Source of the DNA: an uncultured Mycoplasmatota bacterium | GTDB lineage: Bacteria; Bacillota_I; Bacilli_A; RF39; UBA660 | Length of the DNA stretch: 10,298 nt | Assembly: GCA_946497375.1 (NCBI GenBank) | Contig: CAMMKE010000038.1 | Location: forward strand, 1-10,298 | Reading direction: 5' to 3' | In this document: one piece after another, positions 1 through 5,176 of the stretch | How the letters are laid out: every line of letters begins with the position of its first letter | How positions within the stretch are numbered: position 1 is the first letter of the stretch | Notes under the pieces: generated by a model | What the model was told of the DNA's origin: nothing | The model's input: only the letters and a program-made list of their open reading frames with translations | Database searches by the model: none | Made by a program: the position numbers and the translations under genes

Positions 1-49
1 CAAAAGGAAATTGGAATAAATTAAATTTCGGACTGGGAATTTAGTCGTT

Positions 50-83
50 AAAAAAAGTTCCTTTAATAATTCGGGAACTTTCT
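50..83 (-). terminator. Intrinsic terminator of murC
   Basis: Read on the minus strand, the arm AAAGTTCC (81 to 74) pairs perfectly with GGAACTTT (61 to 54) around a 12-nt loop, and the 3' arm runs straight into a T tract (TTTTTTT, ending at 50). A G-T and an A-T pair extend the stem to 10 bp. The loop holds the murC stop codon, so the terminator begins inside the last codons of the gene. In the plus direction the hairpin is followed only by a broken T-rich stretch, so termination of a plus-strand transcript entering from the left is possible but weaker. Confidence 0.85.
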
Positions 84-1385
84 ATTTAATTTTACCTTTG
101 TAAAATTTTCAATCAAGTGAGATACAGTAGCACAACCCATGAAAGCAACAACACCATCTTTATCTTTTACAACTTTACTAACAGTATCATCATCTACGAG
201 TTCACTACCAGGAATAAGTTCTATGATATCTTCTGATTTAATTGGTGGATAATCTTTTGGATTTTCTCTATCACATTTAATTGGTGTTAAGTATACTTTG
301 TCAGCGACTTTTAGAGCATCAGCGAATTCATTTTTAAAACGTGATGTTCTAGAATATGTATTAGGACGAAATACTACTGTTAATTTTTTATCAGGATATT
401 TCTGTCTAATCGCTTCAAGAGTTACTTTAACTTCTGTTGGATGATGGGCATAGTCATCTACTATGATAGTATTTCCTACTATAGTTTCAGCAAAACGTCT
501 ATTAGCATTTTTAAAACTAGGTAAAAGTTCTTTAATCTTTTCTTTACTAACACCTTCATCTAATGCTTCAATAATAGCACTAGCAGTATTCATAACCATG
601 TGGTGACCATATAAAGGAACAGTAAAGGTATCTATTAATTCATCTTTTTTATATAAAGTAAAAGTTGAACCAGTAGTCTCTAACTTAATATCTTTAATAA
701 TATAGTCATTAGATTCATCTTCTCCATAGAATACTACTTTGTTATTAAAATTAATCTTTCTAATATTTTCATCATCACCATTTGCAATTACAGTCTCTGC
801 TTTATTAAGAAATTCTTCAAAAGTCTTAATAGTATCTTCTATATCTCTATATATTTCAGTATGTTCAAGTTCAATACAAGTAACAATTGCTTTCTTAGGG
901 TAATAGGCAAGAAAATGACGGTTAAACTCATCTGATTCTATTACTAATAATCTATTTTTCATATCAATATGACCTGTTCCATCACCTATAAAATAGTTAC
1001 AACCAATAGTATTTTCAAGTAGATGTTTTAATAAAGATGTAGTTGTTGTTTTACCATGGGTACCACTTACTGAAATAGTATCAAATTCTTTAGTTATTTC
1101 ACCTACTACTTCATTATACGGCTTAAAAGTTAAACCTAACTCTTTTACTCTTTTCATCTCATGATGATCATCACTAAAAGCACGTGATGCCGTTACAATA
1201 GTATCTTTATCAATAGGATGATTTCCATCATCAAATATCTTTATACCTCGCGTCTTTAGACCTTTCTCTGTAAACTTATAATCTTTCGCATCATCATAAC
1301 CTGATACTTCATTTCCCATATCATATAACATCTGAGCTAGAGTACTCATTCCTGTCCCTTTAATTCCTATACAATAATATTTCAT
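63..1385 (-). CDS. murC: UDP-N-acetylmuramate--L-alanine ligase MurC
   Basis: A 440-residue cytoplasmic Mur ligase that joins L-alanine to UDP-N-acetylmuramate using ATP, the first amino-acid addition in peptidoglycan precursor synthesis. The N-terminal nucleotide-binding loop GIKGTGMS is at residues 7-14, the ATP-binding P-loop SGTHGKTTTT at 107-116, and the Mur motif DDYAHHPTEV at 310-319, followed by RPNTYSRTSRF at 340-350. Length and motif order are those of a complete MurC. Glycine in the first loop and HHPTEV separate it from MurD, MurE and MurF. The ATG at 1385 follows GGAAGGAG at a good distance. It has its own promoter and terminator and so looks monocistronic. The C terminus (KLNRKFPNY) is basic and overlaps the terminator stem. 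Confidence 0.97.
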   Translation of the reverse strand: MKYYCIGIKGTGMSTLAQMLYDMGNEVSGYDDAKDYKFTEKGLKTRGIKIFDDGNHPIDKDTIVTASRAFSDDHHEMKRVKELGLTFKPYNEVVGEITKEFDTISVSGTHGKTTTTSLLKHLLENTIGCNYFIGDGTGHIDMKNRLLVIESDEFNRHFLAYYPKKAIVTCIELEHTEIYRDIEDTIKTFEEFLNKAETVIANGDDENIRKINFNNKVVFYGEDESNDYIIKDIKLETTGSTFTLYKKDELIDTFTVPLYGHHMVMNTASAIIEALDEGVSKEKIKELLPSFKNANRRFAETIVGNTIIVDDYAHHPTEVKVTLEAIRQKYPDKKLTVVFRPNTYSRTSRFKNEFADALKVADKVYLTPIKCDRENPKDYPPIKSEDIIELIPGSELVDDDTVSKVVKDKDGVVAFMGCATVSHLIENFTKVKLNRKFPNY

Positions 1386-1411
1386 AAGACTCCTTCCTTC
1401 TTTCTTTATTC

Positions 1412-1440
1412 ATTATACCTTATGTTATATAGATTTTCAA
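1412..1440 (-). promoter_or_regulatory. Promoter of murC
   Basis: Minus-strand -35 box TTGAAA (1440 to 1435), a 17-bp spacer and a perfect -10 box TATAAT (1417 to 1412). The expected start of transcription is near 1405, giving a leader of about 20 nt that carries the GGAAGGAG site. Five of six -35 bases and all -10 bases match the housekeeping sigma consensus. Confidence 0.8.
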
Positions 1441-1446
1441 ATATAC

Positions 1447-1475
1447 TTGAATTTAATATATATTTATGATACTAT
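1447..1475 (+). promoter_or_regulatory. Strong promoter for a plus-strand RNA
   Basis: Plus-strand -35 TTGAAT (1447-1452), a 17-bp spacer and -10 TACTAT (1470-1475) preceded by the extended -10 element TGA (1467-1469). No protein gene starts nearby downstream on this strand; the next starts at 1823. The promoter therefore most likely drives a non-coding RNA starting near 1482, directed against the small minus-strand gene at 1599-1667. It stands back to back with the murC promoter. Confidence 0.65.
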
Positions 1476-1476
1476 G

Positions 1477-1501
1477 AATATGTAAAGAGATTTTACATAT
1501 T
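1477..1501 (+). repeat. Perfect 10-bp hairpin
   Basis: AATATGTAAA (1477-1486) and TTTACATATT (1492-1501) are exact reverse complements around the 5-nt loop GAGAT. It begins just after the -10 box of the plus-strand promoter, so only its inner part would be in the RNA if transcription starts near 1482. There it could shape or protect the 5' end. On the minus strand it lies just beyond the T tract that may end the toxin transcript. Confidence 0.6.
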
Positions 1502-1502
1502 A

Positions 1503-1545
1503 TAAAAAAGAGGAATACCTAGTTTGCCTTTTGGGTTTTACCTCT
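1503..1545 (-). terminator. Probable terminator of the toxin transcript
   Basis: Minus-strand reading: AGAGG (1545 to 1541) pairs with CCTCT (1513 to 1509), and the second arm passes directly into a run of six T (TTTTTT then ATA). The basal stem is short and the 27-nt loop large, so this is a modest terminator on its own; the stable hairpin at 1533-1568 partly overlaps it. The T run at the expected 3' end is the main support. Confidence 0.45.
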
Positions 1546-1599
1546 AAAAAGGTTTAGAAGTAAAACCCCTATTCACAAAGATGTAATAGGGTGTTTTAC
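1533..1599. repeat. Two mutually exclusive hairpins sharing one arm
   Basis: Hairpin A: GGGTTTTAC (1533-1541) pairs with GTAAAACCC (1560-1568), and inside it TCTAAA (1543-1548) pairs with TTTAGA (1553-1558) around the loop AAGG, a near-perfect 16-position stem with one mismatch. Hairpin B: GTAAAAC-CCCTATT (1560-1573) pairs with AATAGGG-T-GTTTTAC (1585-1599), 14 bp with one bulged base. Both need the arm at 1560-1568, so an RNA from either strand can hold only one. Hairpin B ends exactly at the stop codon of the peptide gene. Confidence 0.75.
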
Positions 1600-1667
1600 T
1601 ATCTATAAATAATTAGGAGTATAATTATAATTAATAATATTACTATCATGAAGTCCTTCTTACTCAT
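1599..1667 (-). CDS. Small hydrophobic peptide, candidate type I toxin
   Basis: A 22-codon frame starting at ATG 1667 and ending with TAG at 1601-1599. The peptide opens MSKKDF, continues as an almost pure run of Ile, Leu and Val through residue 20, and ends Tyr-Arg: one membrane-spanning segment with a charged residue at each end, the layout of type I toxins of the Fst, TxpA, BsrG and Ldr kinds. I recognise no specific family by sequence. A strong SD-like element GGGGAG (1679 to 1674) lies 6 nt before the ATG, with another GGGGGAG upstream. A promoter (1749-1777) and a probable terminator (1503-1545) frame it. The SD can pair with the leader (CCTCTTTC, 1716 to 1709, against GAAAGGGG, 1683 to 1676), suggesting translational control. 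AT-rich chance frames this short are common; the SD and surrounding structure are the support. Confidence 0.55.
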   Translation of the reverse strand: MSKKDFMIVILLIIIILLIIYR

Positions 1668-1726
1668 AAATATCTCCCCTTTCTCCCCCTGAATAATAAT
1701 AGAGTTATGAAAGAGGCAAAACACCC

Positions 1727-1746
1727 CTACTAGGTATTCCTAGTAG
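1727..1746. repeat. Perfect 8-bp palindromic hairpin at the toxin mRNA 5' end
   Basis: CTACTAGG (1727-1734) and CCTAGTAG (1739-1746) are exact reverse complements around TATT. With transcription starting near 1742 on the minus strand, most of this hairpin forms the very 5' end of the toxin mRNA. It shares bases with the arm that can pair with 1511-1523, so the 5' end can be either a local hairpin or a long-distance stem. It might also be an operator beside the promoter. Confidence 0.65.
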
Positions 1747-1748
1747 AT

Positions 1749-1777
1749 ATAATAGCATATCTAACATTATAAATCAA
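1749..1777 (-). promoter_or_regulatory. Promoter of the small hydrophobic peptide gene
   Basis: Minus-strand -35 TTGATT (1777 to 1772), a 17-bp spacer and -10 TATTAT (1754 to 1749) with the extended element TGC directly before it. Transcription would start near 1742, giving a leader of about 75 nt and an mRNA of about 240 nt. A second minus-strand TATAAT lies at 1771 to 1766 but lacks a good -35. On the plus strand a TATAAT at 1748-1753 overlaps this site and could serve the gene at 1823, although no -35 box is seen for it. Confidence 0.55.
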
Positions 1778-1822
1778 TCGAACATGATACAGAAATTTTG
1801 TTCTATAGAAAAGAGGTAAGCT

Positions 1823-2719
1823 ATGTTAGATTTATATAAAAAATGTAATTTATGTCCTAGAAAATGTTTAATAGATAGAACTAAAACTATAGGATATTGT
1901 AAAGCGACTAATAAAGTTAAAGTAGCAAGAAGTGCTCTACACTATTTTGAAGAACCATCTATATCAGGTAACAATGGTAGTGGTACTATCTTTTTTAGTA
2001 ACTGTAATTTAGGTTGTTGTTATTGCCAAAATAAAGAAATATCTACTGATGGTTTTGGTAAAGAAATCACTATAGAACATCTTTCTAAAATGATGTTAGA
2101 ATTAGAAGAAAAGAATGCTAATAATATTAATTTAGTTACCCCTACTCACTATGTTCCTAGTATTATAGAAGCTATTAAACTAGCAAGAAATAAAGGATTA
2201 TCTATTCCTATTGTTTACAATACTAGTGGATATGAAAGTATAGAGACTTTAAAATTATTAGATAGTTATATTGATATTTACTTAACTGACTTTAAATATT
2301 TTGATAATAAACTAGGTAAAGATTTATCAAAATGTTCTAATTATTTTGAAGTTACTAGTAAAGCCCTTAATGAAATGTATAGACAAACAGGTAAAAATAA
2401 ATTTAATGAAGATGGTATAATGACTAAAGGTATTATTGTTAGATGTTTAGTACTTCCTACTAAGAGCGATGATACTAAGAAAATAATAGATTATTTATAT
2501 AAAAAATACCAAGATAATATTTATCTTAGTATTATGAATCAGTATACTCCAGTTAATTATATTAAAGAATATCCTTTCTTAAATAAAACTGTTAGTGAAG
2601 TTGAATACAATGATGTTATAGGCTATGCCATTGATATAGGTATTAAAAACGCTTATATACAAGAAGGTGGTACTTGTAGTGAGTCATTTATACCTGCTTT
2701 TGACCTTGAAGGTGTTTAA
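1823..2719 (+). CDS. Radical SAM protein, PflA-like (COG1313/PflX type)
   Basis: A 298-residue cytoplasmic radical SAM protein of the type annotated as putative pyruvate formate-lyase activating enzyme. The 4Fe-4S/SAM-binding motif CxxxCxxC is C61, C65, C68 (CNLGCCYC), followed by QN, as in glycyl-radical activases. A second cysteine group at the N terminus (C8, C11, C15, C26; CNLCPRKC) is characteristic of this subgroup and may hold another metal site. The middle (VTPTHYVPSI, YNTSGYE, YLTDFKYF) matches the family barrel. Substrate is unproven, and no glycyl-radical enzyme lies in the window. The start follows AAAGAGGT. It stands alone on this strand, and its stop overlaps the stop of the convergent gene in the tetramer TTAA. 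No strong promoter is seen; TATAAT at 1748-1753 is the best -10 candidate. Confidence 0.85.
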   Translation: MLDLYKKCNLCPRKCLIDRTKTIGYCKATNKVKVARSALHYFEEPSISGNNGSGTIFFSNCNLGCCYCQNKEISTDGFGKEITIEHLSKMMLELEEKNANNINLVTPTHYVPSIIEAIKLARNKGLSIPIVYNTSGYESIETLKLLDSYIDIYLTDFKYFDNKLGKDLSKCSNYFEVTSKALNEMYRQTGKNKFNEDGIMTKGIIVRCLVLPTKSDDTKKIIDYLYKKYQDNIYLSIMNQYTPVNYIKEYPFLNKTVSEVEYNDVIGYAIDIGIKNAYIQEGGTCSESFIPAFDLEGV

Positions 2720-3462
2720 TATAGCTTCTTTTCTTTTACTTTAGAAAGATTACTATTCATTTCCTGATATATATCTTTATTCTCTCGGTAAAATTTTTCT
2801 AAAATATCTCTATTAGTATCAAAAACACTTAATTGTTGTTGATATTTTTCTCTAATTTCTTTTATTTTATCTTCACTTTGTTTTTTTATTATAGTAAGGA
2901 ATCCGTCATTAATACTACTAATAATCCAAACAGGTTTTATTTTACTATTTGGATATCTTAATAGTGAGTGGTCAACGATAGATGGAAATATATTATTAGT
3001 AGGATCATATAAAAACGATTCTCTTTTATCTTTTATATAATTTAAAGCATGATTACCTGTAGAAAATAAATTTACAAAAAATGCTATCATCCTAGGGCTT
3101 TTAGTAAATTCCTTAAGGTCAGTATTTGCAATAAAGCTCTTAATATTTTTTATTTTAAGAAAATCTCTTAACTGAAAAGAAATATTACGGCACACACCAT
3201 AGCCAGAAGATATTAGGAACCCAAAATCATCAATTAAAAGTGGTATTGAACTAGCAACTTTCATATCATAAGTAAATGTATGATTATAGGATAAATAGCC
3301 ATTAATATAACAATAGTAATATAAAGCACAGTTTTCTATAGGACTATTTAAAGCAAACTTTTCGCTTAAACAGTTTAAATTACAAAGATTTTCTATATAA
3401 AGATTTCTTAACTTTATTCTCATATCACTTTTAGCATAGTAATCTAAAAATTCAGCTTTCAT
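2716..3462 (-). CDS. Transglutaminase-like protein (smaller paralog)
   Basis: A 248-residue protein, not matched to a named family, with the likely Cys-His-Asp catalytic triad of transglutaminase-like (papain-fold) enzymes: C91 in SGYGVCRN, H138 in TGNHALNYI and D153 in LYDPTNN. The segment after D153 carries a charged helix and a C-terminal tail DTNRDILEKFY..NKDIYQ..NSN. The same triad spacing and tail occur in the protein at 4149-5066, so the two are paralogs; this one lacks about 35 N-terminal residues and an internal insertion. No signal peptide or membrane segment is evident. It is the third gene of the operon, 50 nt after queH. The ATG at 3462 is preferred, but the in-frame GTG at 3471 (three residues more) is possible, since neither has a strong SD. 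Whether it acts as a protease, a transglutaminase or something else is unknown. Confidence 0.75.
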   Translation of the reverse strand: MKAEFLDYYAKSDMRIKLRNLYIENLCNLNCLSEKFALNSPIENCALYYYCYINGYLSYNHTFTYDMKVASSIPLLIDDFGFLISSGYGVCRNISFQLRDFLKIKNIKSFIANTDLKEFTKSPRMIAFFVNLFSTGNHALNYIKDKRESFLYDPTNNIFPSIVDHSLLRYPNSKIKPVWIISSINDGFLTIIKKQSEDKIKEIREKYQQQLSVFDTNRDILEKFYRENKDIYQEMNSNLSKVKEKKLY

Positions 3463-3512
3463 TCCTATCACTTTCTTTCAAATAATATTGTATAAATAAA
3501 TGTGAGATAATT

Positions 3513-4133
3513 TTATACCTCTTTTTGATTGTGTTTAAGACGTTCTATTTTAGAATAAATACAACCACAATAGTCTTGTCTATATAGATTATAAATATGA
3601 GATAGTTCTATACTTCTTTTATAGCCATTTTTCTTTTTAAAATCTGCATATAAATAATTAATATTATATTTTTTAGATAACTCTTCTCCTATCTCATTTA
3701 ACCATTTACTATTCTTATAAGGACTTATTGATAAAGTTGTTGTAAAGTAATCAAAGTCTTTTTCTTTGGCAACTCTTGCAGTTTCTTCTAATCTTAACTT
3801 ATAACACTTATAACATCTAATATCCCCTTCTTTTAAGTCTTCTAAGCCATGAGATATATCTAAAAACTTTTCTTTATCATAATTACAATCTAATAGTTTA
3901 ATATCATAACCTACTAGTTTAATAAATTTTTCTAATTCTTCTTTTCTTTTAAGATACTCTTTATAATCAGTAATATTTGGATTATAAAAAAGAATAGTTA
4001 TATTAAAGTATTTAGATATTTTCTCTAAGACTGATGATGAACATGGAGCACAGCATGCATGTAATAGTAAAGAAGGCTTGTTATTTAAGTCTATATTATT
4101 TAATATATTTTCACATTCTAAGTTATAATTCAT
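3513..4133 (-). CDS. queH: Epoxyqueuosine reductase QueH
   Basis: A 206-residue protein of the QueH (former DUF208) family, which reduces epoxyqueuosine to queuosine at the wobble base of GUN-anticodon tRNAs and replaces the unrelated QueG. The sequence shows LLLHACCAPCSS (C27, C28, C31), FYNPNI at 49-54, RCYKCYKLRLEETA (C107, C110) and YRQDYCGCIYS (C189, C191). These conserved cysteines supply the iron-sulfur/metal site and redox pair of the family. Length is typical. Its SD AGGAAGGTG overlaps the stop codon of the preceding gene, with 15 nt between the two reading frames, so the two are probably translationally coupled. No other queuosine gene is present in the window, and the reason for its place between two transglutaminase-like genes is unclear. 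Confidence 0.93.
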   Translation of the reverse strand: MNYNLECENILNNIDLNNKPSLLLHACCAPCSSSVLEKISKYFNITILFYNPNITDYKEYLKRKEELEKFIKLVGYDIKLLDCNYDKEKFLDISHGLEDLKEGDIRCYKCYKLRLEETARVAKEKDFDYFTTTLSISPYKNSKWLNEIGEELSKKYNINYLYADFKKKNGYKRSIELSHIYNLYRQDYCGCIYSKIERLKHNQKEV

Positions 4134-4148
4134 TTATTCATCACCTTC

Positions 4149-5066
4149 CTATTTATCACATTTTATTAATCTCAAACTTTTTTCTTTCTCATATACTTTA
4201 TTATAATTTTCATTAATTCTTTGATAAGTATCTATATTTTGAAGATAAAACTGCATTAATAAATCTCTATTAGCATCACATATTTTAATAGTTTTATTAG
4301 CTTTGTCAATCAACTCATCAGCTTCTCCTTTAGTTAATCTAGGTATTTTTCTATAATCTGTAAATTCATTATTCCAACTACTAGAACTATAACTATAAAG
4401 AGGAAAAACTAAATCATAACCATCAATTGAAGACACATAACCATTATATGATTCAAACATTTTAAGTTGTTTTGAAGTAATATCAAGAAAATAATCACAA
4501 CACCCTTCATTTATATGATTAATTATATGATTATGAACAGTAAACTTTTTATGAATATTATGAAGAAATAATCTTATTTCACATATATTAAAATCTTCTA
4601 TACTAGTATCAACTGGAGCCATAGAATTATTAATATTAAATCTATCAAGAACTTCTTTTAGAAAAGTAGCAGTATGGCGACAACAACCAACACCACTAAA
4701 TACTTTTAAAGCATATTTTAAAGACTTATCATTAGAAAATGTTTCAATATCAAATATCTTCTTATTATAACAATACTCATCTTTTGTTAAATAACCTCCA
4801 TGTATTAAAACAAAGCAAAGCATTGAAATTTCTATACCAGTTTTAAAATCAAAGGTATTAGCAAGAGATTCTATATTATCTAAAACTTTATTAAAATCTT
4901 TCTCTAATTCTTGGTGAACTAAATCATTACTATAAGTAGATTTATACTTATTTAATTCTTTATATATTTTTATTTCTTCTCTTATTTTTCTCAATATTTC
5001 TTTAGATTCTTTCAAATCTTTCTTTTCATACTCTACAAATTCTTTTATCTTTTCATCTATAAACAT
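4149..5066 (-). CDS. Transglutaminase-like protein (larger paralog)
   Basis: A 305-residue protein without a recognised name. The N-terminal third is charged and helical (residues 1-70, many Lys and Glu), possibly coiled coil. A papain-fold-like core follows with Cys-His-Asp: C129 in GVGCCRHTA, H180 in VHNHIINHI and D195 in YFLDITSK. The tail CDANRDLLMQFY..NIDTYQ..NEN matches the tail of the paralog at 2716-3462. Several extra Cys and His (C128, C189, C190, H178, H184) could bind metal. No signal peptide is seen. The start is ATG 5066: AAAGGGGGA lies just upstream, and the promoter's -35 box overlaps the alternative ATG at 5126, which excludes that longer form. It is the first gene of the operon with queH. 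Substrate is unknown. Confidence 0.75.
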   Translation of the reverse strand: MFIDEKIKEFVEYEKKDLKESKEILRKIREEIKIYKELNKYKSTYSNDLVHQELEKDFNKVLDNIESLANTFDFKTGIEISMLCFVLIHGGYLTKDEYCYNKKIFDIETFSNDKSLKYALKVFSGVGCCRHTATFLKEVLDRFNINNSMAPVDTSIEDFNICEIRLFLHNIHKKFTVHNHIINHINEGCCDYFLDITSKQLKMFESYNGYVSSIDGYDLVFPLYSYSSSSWNNEFTDYRKIPRLTKGEADELIDKANKTIKICDANRDLLMQFYLQNIDTYQRINENYNKVYEKEKSLRLIKCDK

Positions 5067-5091
5067 AAAATCCCCCTTTACAAGCAAAGTT

Positions 5092-5120
5092 ATTGTATCA
5101 CTTAATAATAGTATTATCAA
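5092..5120 (-). promoter_or_regulatory. Promoter of the transglutaminase-like/queH operon
   Basis: Minus-strand -35 TTGATA (5120 to 5115), a 17-bp spacer, the extended element TGA and -10 TACAAT (5097 to 5092). Transcription should start near 5085, about 20 nt before ATG 5066. Its position settles the start of the first gene, because any longer reading frame would begin in or before the promoter. Confidence 0.8.
5102..5120. promoter_or_regulatory. Candidate operator palindrome in the divergent promoter region
   Basis: TTAATAATA-G-TATTATCAA is a 9-1-9 palindrome with 8 of 9 matching pairs. It covers the -35 box of the minus-strand operon promoter and a weak plus-strand candidate for the ZIP gene (TTAATA 5102-5107, 16 bp, CATAAT 5124-5129). 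The AT-rich form recalls binding sites of Fur-family repressors (Fur, Zur, PerR), but the spacing does not fit their 7-1-7 consensus exactly. AT-rich palindromes also arise by chance. Confidence 0.3.
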
Positions 5121-5176
5121 TATCATAATTTTTCTTTTTTTAGCATATCTATTACTGAAAAGGAAACAGTGATATC

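Larger units (their letters stand above)
1482..1600 (+). ncRNA. Candidate antisense (antitoxin) RNA
   Basis: Predicted from the promoter at 1447-1475. The RNA would carry a small 5' hairpin, a strong hairpin at 1533-1568 and a possible terminator: CCCTATT (1567-1573), an 11-nt loop, AATAGGG (1585-1591), then TGTTTTACT. Ending near 1600, it would be about 120 nt long and fully complementary to the 3' untranslated region of the convergent minus-strand transcript up to the stop codon of the 22-residue peptide. This arrangement is known from type I toxin-antitoxin pairs such as txpA/ratA and bsrG/SR4. Both ends are inferred, and the T tract is weak. Confidence 0.45.
1511..1741. repeat. Long-range inverted repeat framing the peptide gene
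   Basis: AGGAATACCTAGT at 1511-1523 is the exact reverse complement of 1729-1741 (13 of 13). The similarity goes on with gaps: GGGTTTTACCTCT (1533-1545) on the plus strand resembles the minus-strand continuation GGGGTG then TTTTGCCTCT (about 1726 to 1711). Thus roughly 30 nt at one end of the predicted toxin mRNA can pair with its other end. Such 5'-3' long-distance pairing keeps primary toxin mRNAs such as hok and aapA1 untranslated. A transposon-like terminal repeat is the alternative, but no target duplication is visible. Confidence 0.7.

Noticed and set aside
1..47. Possible 3' end of a plus-strand gene entering from the left (a frame ending with TAG at 42-44)
   Set aside because: Only a dozen codons are visible and they match nothing I know; not enough to call a gene.
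1511..1741. MITE or insertion-sequence-like element with terminal inverted repeats
   Set aside because: The repeat arms fit a 230-bp element, but no flanking target duplication is seen and the arms coincide with predicted mRNA ends, which explains them better. A genome-wide copy search would decide.
1748..1822. Promoter of the radical SAM gene at TATAAT 1748-1753
   Set aside because: The -10 box is perfect, but the -35 region (CCCTAC) does not match and there is no extended -10 element; mentioned with the gene but not listed as a feature.
3487..3515. Internal promoter before the smaller transglutaminase-like gene (TACAAT at 3492-3487, minus strand)
   Set aside because: The matching -35 position reads TAAAAT and overlaps the queH stop; too weak to call, and operon transcription from 5092-5120 is enough.
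4034..4216. Open frame of 60 codons on the plus strand
   Set aside because: It is antisense to the start of queH and the end of the neighbouring gene, has no SD, and its composition (many His, Tyr, Ile) is a shadow of those genes.
5067..5126. 20-residue hydrophobic N-terminal extension of the larger transglutaminase-like protein, resembling a signal peptide
   Set aside because: The promoter (-35 at 5120-5115, -10 at 5097-5092) lies inside this extension and a good SD precedes ATG 5066, so the extension is not transcribed as a leader peptide.
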